A stretch of 64,000 nucleotides of DNA from an uncultured Bacteriovorax sp. (GTDB lineage Bacteria; Bdellovibrionota; Bacteriovoracia; Bacteriovoracales; Bacteriovoracaceae). Every line of letters starts with the position of its first letter. Positions within the stretch are counted from its first letter, which is position 1. Location of the stretch: NCBI GenBank assembly GCA_946480715.1, contig CAMLKK010000012.1:15419-79418 (forward strand). The letters are read 5' to 3'. A model generated the notes under the pieces. It was not told the DNA's origin and made no database searches. It saw only the letters and a list, made by a program, of their open reading frames with translations. Positions 1-7,549 of the stretch are shown here, piece after piece. The translations under genes and the position numbers were made by a program.

Positions 1-675
1 ATGGCCGATGTTAACGTTCTTAACGTTGTTATTGATCTCGGGATAAGCTTGATTAAATAATCTAATATAGCGGTCTTTATCACTCGCCTCTTCTGTCGTT
101 AAACGTTTGATGAGAAGATCCCATGCTTCCAGATTTGTTTTAGCGTCTGCGATTTCATTATCGCCTTTTTTTCCACGCATTTCTTCATGTGAAAGCAGTG
201 GAAAAATGGCCTGTGCCGAAGGTGAACTCGTCATGACACTGGTGATGTGAGCGGCCTGTGGATTTTTTCCATTGAGAGCGGGTTCAGGTGTTGTAAAAAT
301 GTGATCCACCGGATTGTAGTGAACGCGCCCATCCCAAAACATAAATAATTGTCCCGGTTGCCCAAGATTAAAAAGCGCTTGAGAATTTCTGCGCAGGACT
401 CCTTTTCCATCTTCTGTTTGCGAAAGAGGAAGTGCATCACTTGTTCCCATCATAGGATTGTGACATGTATGACAACTGACATTTCTGTTACCGGAAAGAT
501 TAGTCTCAATAAAAAGTTTTTTCCCCAGCTCTACTTTTGCCGTATTAGATTCCTTCACGATTAATTCTAATGGATCGACTTGGAAAAACATCAGTCGCTG
601 ACGTAAATAGTCATCAAGATTTTTTGCACTAGCAGTATGTGAAAGAATGAAAGAAAGGAAGAATAGAATTTTCAT
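1..675 (-). CDS. Di-haem cytochrome c peroxidase / MauG family, 3' end missing
   Basis: The frame is open from an ATG at 675 to the left edge, giving the first 225 residues of a longer protein. It begins with a short signal peptide (MKILFFLSFILSHTASA), so the product is periplasmic. Near residue 70 there is a CHTCH haem c attachment motif preceded by GKKLFIETNLSGNRNVS, which is typical of the N-terminal haem domain of bacterial cytochrome c peroxidases. Further family-like segments are NSQALFNLG, FWDGRV and PQAAHITSVM. Family members reduce hydrogen peroxide with electrons from small cytochromes or oxidise protein substrates. The second haem motif would lie outside the window, so peroxidase versus MauG-like function cannot be decided. 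Confidence 0.85.
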   Translation of the reverse strand, partial: MKILFFLSFILSHTASAKNLDDYLRQRLMFFQVDPLELIVKESNTAKVELGKKLFIETNLSGNRNVSCHTCHNPMMGTSDALPLSQTEDGKGVLRRNSQALFNLGQPGQLFMFWDGRVHYNPVDHIFTTPEPALNGKNPQAAHITSVMTSSPSAQAIFPLLSHEEMRGKKGDNEIADAKTNLEAWDLLIKRLTTEEASDKDRYIRLFNQAYPEINNNVKNVNIGH

Positions 676-776
676 TGGTGCGGATTGTAGCATTAACGTT
701 TTATTAAGAAAAACAGACTCGCCTAAAAATTTCGCGTGTGATAGCGTCAAAGCATTAACATTCCAAAGAGAGAATT

Positions 777-1856
777 ATGACGAAAAAAGCTGCTAAACCA
801 GTAAAAACAATTATTGATCCAAACGCAAAAGCAAGTTCTGCGGATGGAATCTATGGACTTCCTTTTAAAGAATCGGAAGCAAAAGTTGTTTTCCTTCCTA
901 TTCCTTGGGATGTGACGACTTCTTATCAAGCAGGAACAAGTACAGGTCCGGAAGCTATTTTAAGAGCTTCTGAACAAATTGATTTTTTCGATCTCGATTA
1001 TGTTGATGCTTATCAAGCAGGGCTTTTTATGAAAAAAGAAAGCTCCGCAATCAAAAAACTCAATACAGCTGGACGTGCTCTCGCAAAAAAAATTATCGAT
1101 GCCGACGATGCAACTTTAGCAAAAAGTAAAACTCTCCAGGCTTCATTAAAAAAAGTTAATGAAATTTGCGAGCAATTGAACAACGAAGTTTACAAAGATA
1201 CAAAAAAACTTCTTGAACAAGATAAGATTTCAGTTGTTGTCGGTGGTGATCACGCGACTCCATTTGGTGCCATTAAAGCTTACGCTGAAAAATTTCCGGG
1301 AATGGGTGTTCTGCATTTTGATGCTCACTCAGATACACGTATTGGTTACATGGGATTCGTCAACTCTCACGCTTCAATCATGTACAACGTGATGGAAAAA
1401 ATTCCTAATGTAAAAAAACTCGTCCAAGTTGGTATTCGCGATTTCTGTGAACAAGAATTCAACTACACTCGCGACAATAAAAAAATTGATATCTACTTTG
1501 ATCAGCAATTGCATGAGCGCAAACTCTCAGGTGAAAGTTTCCAGAAAATCGCAAAAGAAATTGTCTCTAAACTTCCAGAGAAAGTTTATATTTCATTTGA
1601 TATTGACGGACTTGATCCGCGTTTTTGTCCGAACACTGGAACGCCAGTTCCCGGTGGATTGGATTACCCAGAAGTCATCTACATCATCAACGAGCTTGTG
1701 AGAGCTAAAAAAACAATTGTAGGCTTCGATCTTGTTGAAGTAGCTCCTCATCCGAAAAAAACGGATGAGTGGGATGCAAACGTCGGAATGAGACTTCTCT
1801 ACAAAATGACATCAGCTACACTAGCAAGCCAGGGACTTATAGAGTTGAGAAAGTAA
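777..1856 (+). CDS. Ureohydrolase (agmatinase/arginase family)
   Basis: This 359-residue protein carries the complete manganese-binding signature of the arginase/agmatinase fold: GGDH near residue 155, HFDAHSD near 180 and SFDIDGLDP near 275. The family hydrolyses guanidino compounds (agmatine to putrescine and urea, or arginine to ornithine and urea); this is a cytoplasmic enzyme without a signal peptide. It is longer than the usual 300 residues because of an N-terminal extension and an inserted lysine-rich helical stretch around 90-145. AAAGAGAG lies just before the ATG. The secreted-protein gene 3 bases downstream is probably cotranscribed. Agmatinase is the likeliest activity, but formiminoglutamase or guanidinobutyrase cannot be excluded. 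Confidence 0.85.
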   Translation: MTKKAAKPVKTIIDPNAKASSADGIYGLPFKESEAKVVFLPIPWDVTTSYQAGTSTGPEAILRASEQIDFFDLDYVDAYQAGLFMKKESSAIKKLNTAGRALAKKIIDADDATLAKSKTLQASLKKVNEICEQLNNEVYKDTKKLLEQDKISVVVGGDHATPFGAIKAYAEKFPGMGVLHFDAHSDTRIGYMGFVNSHASIMYNVMEKIPNVKKLVQVGIRDFCEQEFNYTRDNKKIDIYFDQQLHERKLSGESFQKIAKEIVSKLPEKVYISFDIDGLDPRFCPNTGTPVPGGLDYPEVIYIINELVRAKKTIVGFDLVEVAPHPKKTDEWDANVGMRLLYKMTSATLASQGLIELRK

Positions 1857-1858
1857 CA

Positions 1859-2725
1859 ATGAAAAGTATTCTACTTTTCATTCTATTCACTTCGACAACT
1901 TTTGCGGAAACTAAGAAACCTGTTCTCATGTGGGCCTTCCCCACATCGAGCAAAGCTTTGCCTCCGCCGAAAACAAATATTTTGGATGCAAAACATCCTC
2001 TCTTCAAACTTTATCACGATGAGCTGGCCGACTATGATCAACAAATCATGGCGGCCACTATCACGCGCATCGAAGCTGATATGAAAAGTAAACGTTTGAT
2101 CTGTTATCCCGGAAGTTCTGAATACACCCGCAGACGTTCATTTGCTTATCTCACCTCTCAATACATCCAACCTGCTCCTCAGCTCATTATGACTGAAGGT
2201 AAAGGCAAAGAATTGATGAAGAAGTTTGGCGGCCATGTCACCCTCAAAAAAGTCATTCAGATGGAAGGATTGAAAGGATCGCTGGCCGAAGGCCGCTCAT
2301 TTGGCGAAACCATTGATCGCATACTCGCTTCACAGGAGGCGGGCAATTATAAAAGACAGGTTTATAATACATTTATTCAAACCGTTACTCCGCAAATTAA
2401 AAATGGAAGAGTTGATTACACCTTGGAGTATCCCTTCGTTGTTCAGGCGATGGAAAAAGAAGATACGAATGGCAAAGTCCGTTTGATGATTATCCCGCTG
2501 GAAGATGCTGAACATTTCGTCACTCAATATACGGCCTGTTCAAAAACACCTGAAGGTTTGGCCATCATTAAGAGACTGGATAAAATTGTGAAGAAGAATG
2601 TTTCTGATCCGAATTACTGGAAAGGTGTAATGGATTCAATTGAACCAAAAGATCGAGCAGAGTTTCAAAAGCACATTGATAAATTTATTGTTAATCGTTC
2701 TAAAGAATCAGTCGTCATCGACTAA
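1859..2725 (+). CDS. Secreted protein, possibly TIGR02285-like
   Basis: I start at 1859 because the residues from there form a signal peptide (MKSILLFILFTSTTFA); an upstream in-frame ATG at 1769 lies inside the preceding gene. The 288-residue product is predicted periplasmic. Its order of segments (an early MWAFP motif, then CYPGSSEYTRRRSFAY, and a C-terminal lysine-rich helix) reminds me of the TIGR02285 family, distantly related to family 3 solute-binding proteins and of unknown function. That assignment is tentative. It follows the ureohydrolase by 3 bases and is followed by a strong terminator at 2731, so the two genes form a transcription unit. Confidence 0.65.
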   Translation: MKSILLFILFTSTTFAETKKPVLMWAFPTSSKALPPPKTNILDAKHPLFKLYHDELADYDQQIMAATITRIEADMKSKRLICYPGSSEYTRRRSFAYLTSQYIQPAPQLIMTEGKGKELMKKFGGHVTLKKVIQMEGLKGSLAEGRSFGETIDRILASQEAGNYKRQVYNTFIQTVTPQIKNGRVDYTLEYPFVVQAMEKEDTNGKVRLMIIPLEDAEHFVTQYTACSKTPEGLAIIKRLDKIVKKNVSDPNYWKGVMDSIEPKDRAEFQKHIDKFIVNRSKESVVID

Positions 2726-2730
2726 AATAA

Positions 2731-2757
2731 AAAAGCCCCGGATCCACGGGGCCTTTT
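2731..2757 (+). terminator. Bidirectional rho-independent terminator
   Basis: A GCCCCG/CGGGGC stem (2735-2740 and 2747-2752) with a 6-base loop is followed by CTTTT on the + strand. On the - strand the same stem is followed by a stronger T run, so it can end both the rightward ureohydrolase operon and the leftward small membrane gene. Confidence 0.85.
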
Positions 2758-2780
2758 AATTCAATTTAATTTAAGCGACT

Positions 2781-3029
2781 TCATAATTTGTGGCGGGAGC
2801 ATGAGCGAATAAATCTAAGTCCTGGTGGGCCATCTGAGGCATAAACTCCAACAGTCGCAATCACCAGAGCAAAGGCCACTGCATATTCAGCGGTACCCAA
2901 CACGACAGACTCTCTGAGTAGACCTCCAGTATAGGCATCAGCAAAAGCAAACGCCGTCACCAGCATCAGGCACGTACTCCAGAATGAAGTCTGGTTGTTA
3001 CCCTCAATGAAGTTTTTTGTCATATGCAT
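2781..3029 (-). CDS. Small membrane protein of unknown function
   Basis: I start at the ATG at 3029 because AGGAG sits 8 bases upstream. The 82-residue product (MHMTKNFIEGNNQ...) has two hydrophobic stretches, around WSTCLMLVTAFAFADAY and YAVAFALVIATVGVYA, and ends in a basic Arg/His-rich tail, consistent with a small inner-membrane protein. The frame is open further up to an ATG at 3143 that has a weaker AGG, so a 120-residue form is possible. The DNA that such a form would translate forms a strong hairpin pairing the AGGAG site (see the regulatory entry), which favours the short form. I do not recognise the family. Confidence 0.55.
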   Translation of the reverse strand: MHMTKNFIEGNNQTSFWSTCLMLVTAFAFADAYTGGLLRESVVLGTAEYAVAFALVIATVGVYASDGPPGLRFIRSCSRHKL

Positions 3030-3036
3030 AGACTGT

Positions 3037-3097
3037 ACTCCTATCGCAATTTCCGGATGGTTTGTTTGGAAAGTTGCGATGGAGTTATTATAGGAGT
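3037..3097 (-). promoter_or_regulatory. Leader hairpin that sequesters the Shine-Dalgarno site
   Basis: Read on the - strand, bases 3085-3068 pair with 3054-3037 in a stem of about 17 bp with one bulge and one or two imperfections, around a 13-base loop. The 3' arm contains the AGGAGT that serves the ATG at 3029, so this ribosome site is paired with ACTCC. A second ACTCCTAT lies upstream at 3097-3090 and is a perfect complement of the same ATAGGAGT. The layout suggests translational control by alternative pairing. This is inferred from sequence alone. Confidence 0.5.
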
Positions 3098-3219
3098 GAT
3101 CGGTGTTAATCTGAAATTTCCCTGTAGTACTATCACTTTTCATGAAGTTACCTGGTCCAATTGTCTCAAGATAAGACTTTTAAGTGCCCATTTTCTGAGG
3201 ATTGTGAGAGGCTATACCA

Positions 3220-4089
3220 ATGAAAAAAACACTTCTGCCCTTTCTATTGTTCTTTTTAAGCGCTTGTAGCTCAAAACCGTCACGAATCATCAGTAATGAG
3301 CTGACAATGGCGGATAACCAGTATTGGAACGCTCTCACGATTGATATATTGAAAGACAAGAAAGAAGTAATCGCATCTATCCCCCATATCGAACAAGATT
3401 TAACAGACCCATCTTTGCTTGCACACTGGGGACAGAGTTTGAATTTCGATTCGAATGCAAAAAAAATCATTGTCGATCATCAGATTATAAGCAAACTGCA
3501 AGAAGCATTCGGTGTGAAAAATGATAATCTGCACGTCCATGCAGGAATCATTCACACTTATGGCTACCTCTTTAGCATCATCGAAACACCATATGGGTAT
3601 AAACGTGAACGTTGGATTGCACCGACATTGAATGTTGGTTTCAATTTGCAGAATGATTCTCTTGTTCCATGGACTTCAGAAGGTTCACTCTTTTCGAATG
3701 TGACTTATTTTGCGGGAAAAATTGCTTTCAAAAAAACGTCTGTTGAAAATTTAAAAAATGTATCGACGGAACTTCGGCACTTCAATTACAACGAGCTGAA
3801 GGTTACGCGTTTGGAAGAAACAATTCCTGGTTATAAACTTGTCACCAGTTTTGTAAAATTACTCGCAAAAGCTCCGGATGAAAAAAATGACTATCTTCTC
3901 ATTTATTCTACGATCAATCTTGAATCGCAAAAGGAAGAATTGATTACGGCCTTTCCGGTAAATGAAGAGACTTTTAAGAAAACGACTGATCCAAAAGATT
4001 TGGGTGCAAATAAATCAATCACTCTCCGCTACAATGCTTTCATTCCAGATATGGGAACAAGCTTTAAGGGGCTGCGATCTCTTTTGTAG
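3220..4089 (+). CDS. Lipoprotein of unknown function
   Basis: The 289-residue protein begins with a type II signal peptide with the lipobox LSAC (MKKTLLPFLLFFLSAC, then SSKPS), so it should be lipid-anchored. Ser at +2 would favour outer-membrane sorting under the E. coli rule. The body is a mix of predicted strands and helices with no motif I can name. Its last 26 bases overlap the 3' end of the convergent MscS gene. It is likely monocistronic. Confidence 0.65.
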   Translation: MKKTLLPFLLFFLSACSSKPSRIISNELTMADNQYWNALTIDILKDKKEVIASIPHIEQDLTDPSLLAHWGQSLNFDSNAKKIIVDHQIISKLQEAFGVKNDNLHVHAGIIHTYGYLFSIIETPYGYKRERWIAPTLNVGFNLQNDSLVPWTSEGSLFSNVTYFAGKIAFKKTSVENLKNVSTELRHFNYNELKVTRLEETIPGYKLVTSFVKLLAKAPDEKNDYLLIYSTINLESQKEELITAFPVNEETFKKTTDPKDLGANKSITLRYNAFIPDMGTSFKGLRSLL

Positions 4090-5770
4090 TGACCATAAGC
4101 TGCGGAGGAGTGGCAAATTTTACTCCCAGCTCTTCGGCAATTTTCAGAATTTCAATGATCATCTTATGACGTTCAGTAAGCTCGATATTTCCATCTTTTG
4201 TATTGAAAAAAACGTTGAAGAGGATGTTCACTGATTTATCAGTCATCTCGTGAACGTAAACTTGTGCTGTCGACGGATCAACATATTGATGAATTTTACA
4301 TACGTATCGTAACCGTTCACAAAACTCTTCCAATTTATCAAGTGGAGTTCCATATTCAATACACAACATTGTTTTGAAACGTCGCGATCCGCGCATACCA
4401 TAGTTGTCGATGGCCATGTTGGCGAGAACGTTATTTGGCAAACTCACAATTGACTGATGAGGAGTTCTTAAACGTGTACTTCTAAATCCTACTTCTTCTA
4501 CAGTTCCTTCCAATCCACCTTTATCAAGAATGACGTAGTCTCCAATGAGAAAAGGGCGATCCATAATAACTGTCACCGAACCGAAGAGATTAGAAATCGT
4601 ATCTTTAGCTGCAAGGGCGATCGCCACCCCCCCGATTCCCAGACCGGCCAGAATGCTTGCGACATCAAAAGTTAAACTGTGAGCAATAAGAATGAGCCCT
4701 AAACCAACAACAACAACCTTTGTCGATTTTTTGAGCATGGGAACAAGGACGTCATCGAATTTGTTGTTACTTTCCTGTGCGCGCTTTTCGAAATGAAGTG
4801 CGATGTAATCAACAACATTTAATGTCGACCAGACTGAAGTGATCGCGATCAAAATATAAAAAGCCCGCCAAAGAAATGCGAAAGTCGAAATATCAAGTTC
4901 CAGAAATCGAAATAACCACATCCACGTAAGTGAAAAGGCCAAAAGTCCAAAAGGAAGGGTGCGACGATAAAAATCATCACCTTTTGTTGGAAGAAATTCT
5001 AAACGTACTTGTTTCTTTGCGTAGAAGGCCAGCAAAATTCTAATAAGGCTGAGGACAAAAAGAGAAAGCACAAAAATAGCGATGAAGCCGATCCACTGTC
5101 CGTTCTTGAAAATGAAAAGCTCATCTCCCATCCATTTAGGCATCGATGTTTTAAATTTCGTGCGCCAATTAGTAAGTTCTGTAGCTCCTTTTAATACATT
5201 TTGTTTGGCAACTGTGGAGTAAAGTAGATCGATGCTCTGAACAGTTTGTGGTGTAAATCTCCAAGCGCCATCCGAACTTTTCTCAATGGCGATTTCTACA
5301 TCGTAAGCACGATCACCTTCCATTAAAGTTTGTTTTCTTAAAACCCATTTTGGTCCATCAGTATAGTTAGGAATTCTCGCGAGCTTTATAATCGCAATCC
5401 TATCAAGAGTATTGATCAATCTTTCTGCAGCTAATCTTCCAAATGGTCCTCGTAACGTTTCTTTTACTTGAGAGAGATCCAATGTCTTGATGGCTTCATT
5501 ATAAGCATAAGCAGAACTTGATGAGCGCGACTTCACTTCTTCCATCGCATTGAGAAATGTCGCCATCGTATCACGTGGACTTTTTAATTTATCGATTTCT
5601 TCTGAAGCAACATTCGAAACATTTATTGTCGAATCGGTAATCGGCTTAGGCTTGAGCGTTTCCTTGATAAGCATCGAAGGAATTTGAGCTTCAGGATTGG
5701 GAAACATTGTGATTGAAAAAAAGAGTGAAGCGATGAAAACAAACAACAAAGAAAATAAGCGCGCGTTCAT
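4064..5770 (-). CDS. MscS-family mechanosensitive channel
   Basis: The 568-residue protein starts with a signal-like hydrophobic segment, then a periplasmic helical domain of about 200 residues, then about four membrane helices (roughly 220-370). The pore-lining TM3 and beta-domain signature follow at about 373-430: ILAGLGIGGVAIALAAKD, then NLFGSVTVIMDRPFLIGDY. MscS channels open under membrane tension and release solutes during hypo-osmotic shock. The extended periplasmic domain makes it closer to the large YbdG/YnaI/MscM-like members than to the 286-residue E. coli MscS. A perfect 9-bp inverted repeat lies 44 bases upstream of the ATG. The 3' end overlaps the convergent lipoprotein gene by 26 bases. 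Confidence 0.9.
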   Translation of the reverse strand: MNARLFSLLFVFIASLFFSITMFPNPEAQIPSMLIKETLKPKPITDSTINVSNVASEEIDKLKSPRDTMATFLNAMEEVKSRSSSSAYAYNEAIKTLDLSQVKETLRGPFGRLAAERLINTLDRIAIIKLARIPNYTDGPKWVLRKQTLMEGDRAYDVEIAIEKSSDGAWRFTPQTVQSIDLLYSTVAKQNVLKGATELTNWRTKFKTSMPKWMGDELFIFKNGQWIGFIAIFVLSLFVLSLIRILLAFYAKKQVRLEFLPTKGDDFYRRTLPFGLLAFSLTWMWLFRFLELDISTFAFLWRAFYILIAITSVWSTLNVVDYIALHFEKRAQESNNKFDDVLVPMLKKSTKVVVVGLGLILIAHSLTFDVASILAGLGIGGVAIALAAKDTISNLFGSVTVIMDRPFLIGDYVILDKGGLEGTVEEVGFRSTRLRTPHQSIVSLPNNVLANMAIDNYGMRGSRRFKTMLCIEYGTPLDKLEEFCERLRYVCKIHQYVDPSTAQVYVHEMTDKSVNILFNVFFNTKDGNIELTERHKMIIEILKIAEELGVKFATPPQLMVTTKEIAAP

Positions 5771-5813
5771 CTTGATATAAACTCCATAACGAATCAGAGG
5801 AATTTGATGTGAC

Positions 5814-5833
5814 TTTTAGAAGAGCTTCTAAAA
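5814..5833. promoter_or_regulatory. Palindromic operator candidate upstream of the MscS gene
   Basis: TTTTAGAAG (5814-5822) and CTTCTAAAA (5825-5833) are a perfect inverted repeat with a 2-base centre. It lies 44 bases upstream of the MscS start and 150 bases upstream of the carboxypeptidase start, in the 215-base divergent gap. No T run follows it, so a terminator is unlikely; a dimeric transcription-factor site is the simplest reading. The regulator is unknown. Confidence 0.5.
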
Positions 5834-5985
5834 TTTACCGCGAGCACGTTTGAGGGTCAAGAAAGGAAATACTTGATCTTTTTTCTTTCTCTCATTTTCA
5901 AACACTCATGCATTTCGTATAGGCACAAATGTGGTCTGGAGCTATTCTTAAAATTAACCAATAATCTCTCTCAAGGATGAGACTG

Positions 5986-7068
5986 ATGCTTTCTAAATCA
6001 ATTTTCCTGACTCTCTTTTCCCTCACAATTTCGACTGTAAATGCAAAAGTTGTTGAAGAATCACTTGTGATTCAAAACCCATCTGAAAAAGTTATAGAAC
6101 TTTTAAAATCAAGACCAGAACTTACGCTCGATCACATGAGCCGTGAAAGCGTTGAAGTTTATGGTCCAAAGGGATTGGCCCAATTTCTTTCTCAGAATAA
6201 AATTCGCTTCAATTATCAAACTGTATCCACAGATAAAGCACGCTCACCTTATCCAACTCCTGAAGAAATTGAAAAAGATTTAAAGGCCGTAGCTGCTCGC
6301 TTCCCGAAAACTGCAGAATTAAAATCCATTGGAAAAACAGCAAAAGGAAGAGATTTGTGGGTGATGAAGATTGCTCGCAATGTTTCAATGAAATCAACAA
6401 AGCCGGAATTTAAATTCATCGGAAACATGCACGGTGATGAAATTGTCGGACGTGAACTGATGGTAAAACTCATTAAGGAATTACTAACTAAAGACGGAAG
6501 TGATCCGCAAATCACTCGCCTTTTAGATGAAGTTCAAATTTACATTCTGCCATCAATGAATCCAGACGGTGCTGCAAACGGGACACGCGGAAACAGCAAA
6601 TATGTTGATCTCAACCGCGATTTTCCGGATTTCTCAACAACGGATAACATCGACAAGATGGATGGACGTCAATTAGAAACTCAGGCCGTGATGAAATGGC
6701 AAAAAGAACATAATTTCGTTCTCTCTGCGAACTTCCACGGTGGAGCTGAAGTGGTGAATTATCCCTGGGATACAGCTGCTGATGTTTTCAAAGAAGAATA
6801 CAAAGTTAAAGAATTGAGCTTAGAGTATGCCGGACTTGCTCCTTATATTGCGAACTCAACGACTTTCGAAAATGGTATTACGAATGGATACGCCTGGTAT
6901 GAAGTCAACGGTGGAATGCAAGACTGGAGTATTCATTATCGTGGCGATCTTCAAATCACTGTAGAACTTTCAAATACTAAATGGCCGGATTATTCGCGCA
7001 TTGAATACTACTGGGAACAAAATCGTCCTGCTCTACTTCGATTTATTGAGCGAGCAATTTTGCAATAA
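5986..7068 (+). CDS. Secreted M14-family zinc carboxypeptidase
   Basis: The start at 5986 is chosen because AAGGA lies 8 bases upstream and the product then begins with a signal peptide (MLSKSIFLTLFSLTISTVNA); an in-frame ATG at 5977 overlaps that AAGGA. Family hallmarks are the zinc ligands in NMHGDEIVGRE (HxxE), then NPDG and DLNRDFPD, the third ligand in ANFHGGAEVVNYPWD, and the catalytic Glu in ITVELSNTKWP. This arrangement resembles the carboxypeptidase D/N/E subgroup, which removes C-terminal basic residues, though specificity is inference. The enzyme should act in the periplasm or outside the cell, in peptide scavenging or peptide processing. Its 3' end overlaps the convergent YkgJ gene by 26 bases. 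Confidence 0.9.
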   Translation: MLSKSIFLTLFSLTISTVNAKVVEESLVIQNPSEKVIELLKSRPELTLDHMSRESVEVYGPKGLAQFLSQNKIRFNYQTVSTDKARSPYPTPEEIEKDLKAVAARFPKTAELKSIGKTAKGRDLWVMKIARNVSMKSTKPEFKFIGNMHGDEIVGRELMVKLIKELLTKDGSDPQITRLLDEVQIYILPSMNPDGAANGTRGNSKYVDLNRDFPDFSTTDNIDKMDGRQLETQAVMKWQKEHNFVLSANFHGGAEVVNYPWDTAADVFKEEYKVKELSLEYAGLAPYIANSTTFENGITNGYAWYEVNGGMQDWSIHYRGDLQITVELSNTKWPDYSRIEYYWEQNRPALLRFIERAILQ

Positions 7069-7549
7069 TTTTTTCTTTAAGCTTTTTTAATCTAACACGC
7101 CCTTCTCTCTTTGTTGTTTTCGCTGCAAATGAAAGAAGGGTGTTCATCCTTTCCAGATTCAACCAATCATTCTTTTCCGGATCACCTGCTTTGAAATTAA
7201 GCGGACAGTAATCAAGCACATTTTCAGAAGCGACAAACAGAGGCAGGCCTTGAGTGCGGCAGATGAGTGGACGTGCTTCATAAATTGAACACTGTCCTTC
7301 ATAGAGAAAAGTGCAGGCACCAGCTTCCACCGGTGTCTGCCATTTAGATAATAAATTGTTTTGGATTTCTTCAGTCTGAGAGTCGAACCATTCCTGAATG
7401 CGATCTGATTCAATTTCAAAAACACTTATATCGGTCATGCAACATTTCGAACAACCGGCCTTGCATTCCATTTGAGCAGAATGCTTTTTTTGAGTTTTAT
7501 CAAAAAACTCAGAGGCGTTTTCTTGAAGCGTGATGACCGGATTTTTCAT
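7043..7549 (-). CDS. YkgJ-family cysteine-cluster protein
   Basis: This 168-residue protein contains the CxxxCxxCC cluster in MECKAGCSKCC, followed by CTFLYEGQCSIYEARPLICR and a last Cys in DYCPLNF. That is the pattern of the YkgJ/UPF0153 (PF03692) family, predicted to bind zinc or an iron-sulphur cluster; its biochemical role is not established. It is the last gene of the efflux operon: its ATG overlaps the stop of the RND gene (7546-7549, ATGA), so translation is probably coupled. Why a metal-binding cytoplasmic protein follows an efflux pump is unclear. Confidence 0.85.
   Translation of the reverse strand: MKNPVITLQENASEFFDKTQKKHSAQMECKAGCSKCCMTDISVFEIESDRIQEWFDSQTEEIQNNLLSKWQTPVEAGACTFLYEGQCSIYEARPLICRTQGLPLFVASENVLDYCPLNFKAGDPEKNDWLNLERMNTLLSFAAKTTKREGRVRLKKLKEKIIAKLLAQ

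Noticed and set aside
231..440. 69-codon reverse open frame inside the first gene
   Set aside because: It is a shadow frame of the di-haem peroxidase, which reads through 1-675 in another frame with a haem motif and a signal peptide.
689..759. AGCATTAAC repeated at 689-697 and 751-759
   Set aside because: A 9-base A/T-rich repeat is expected by chance and has no symmetry or promoter context.
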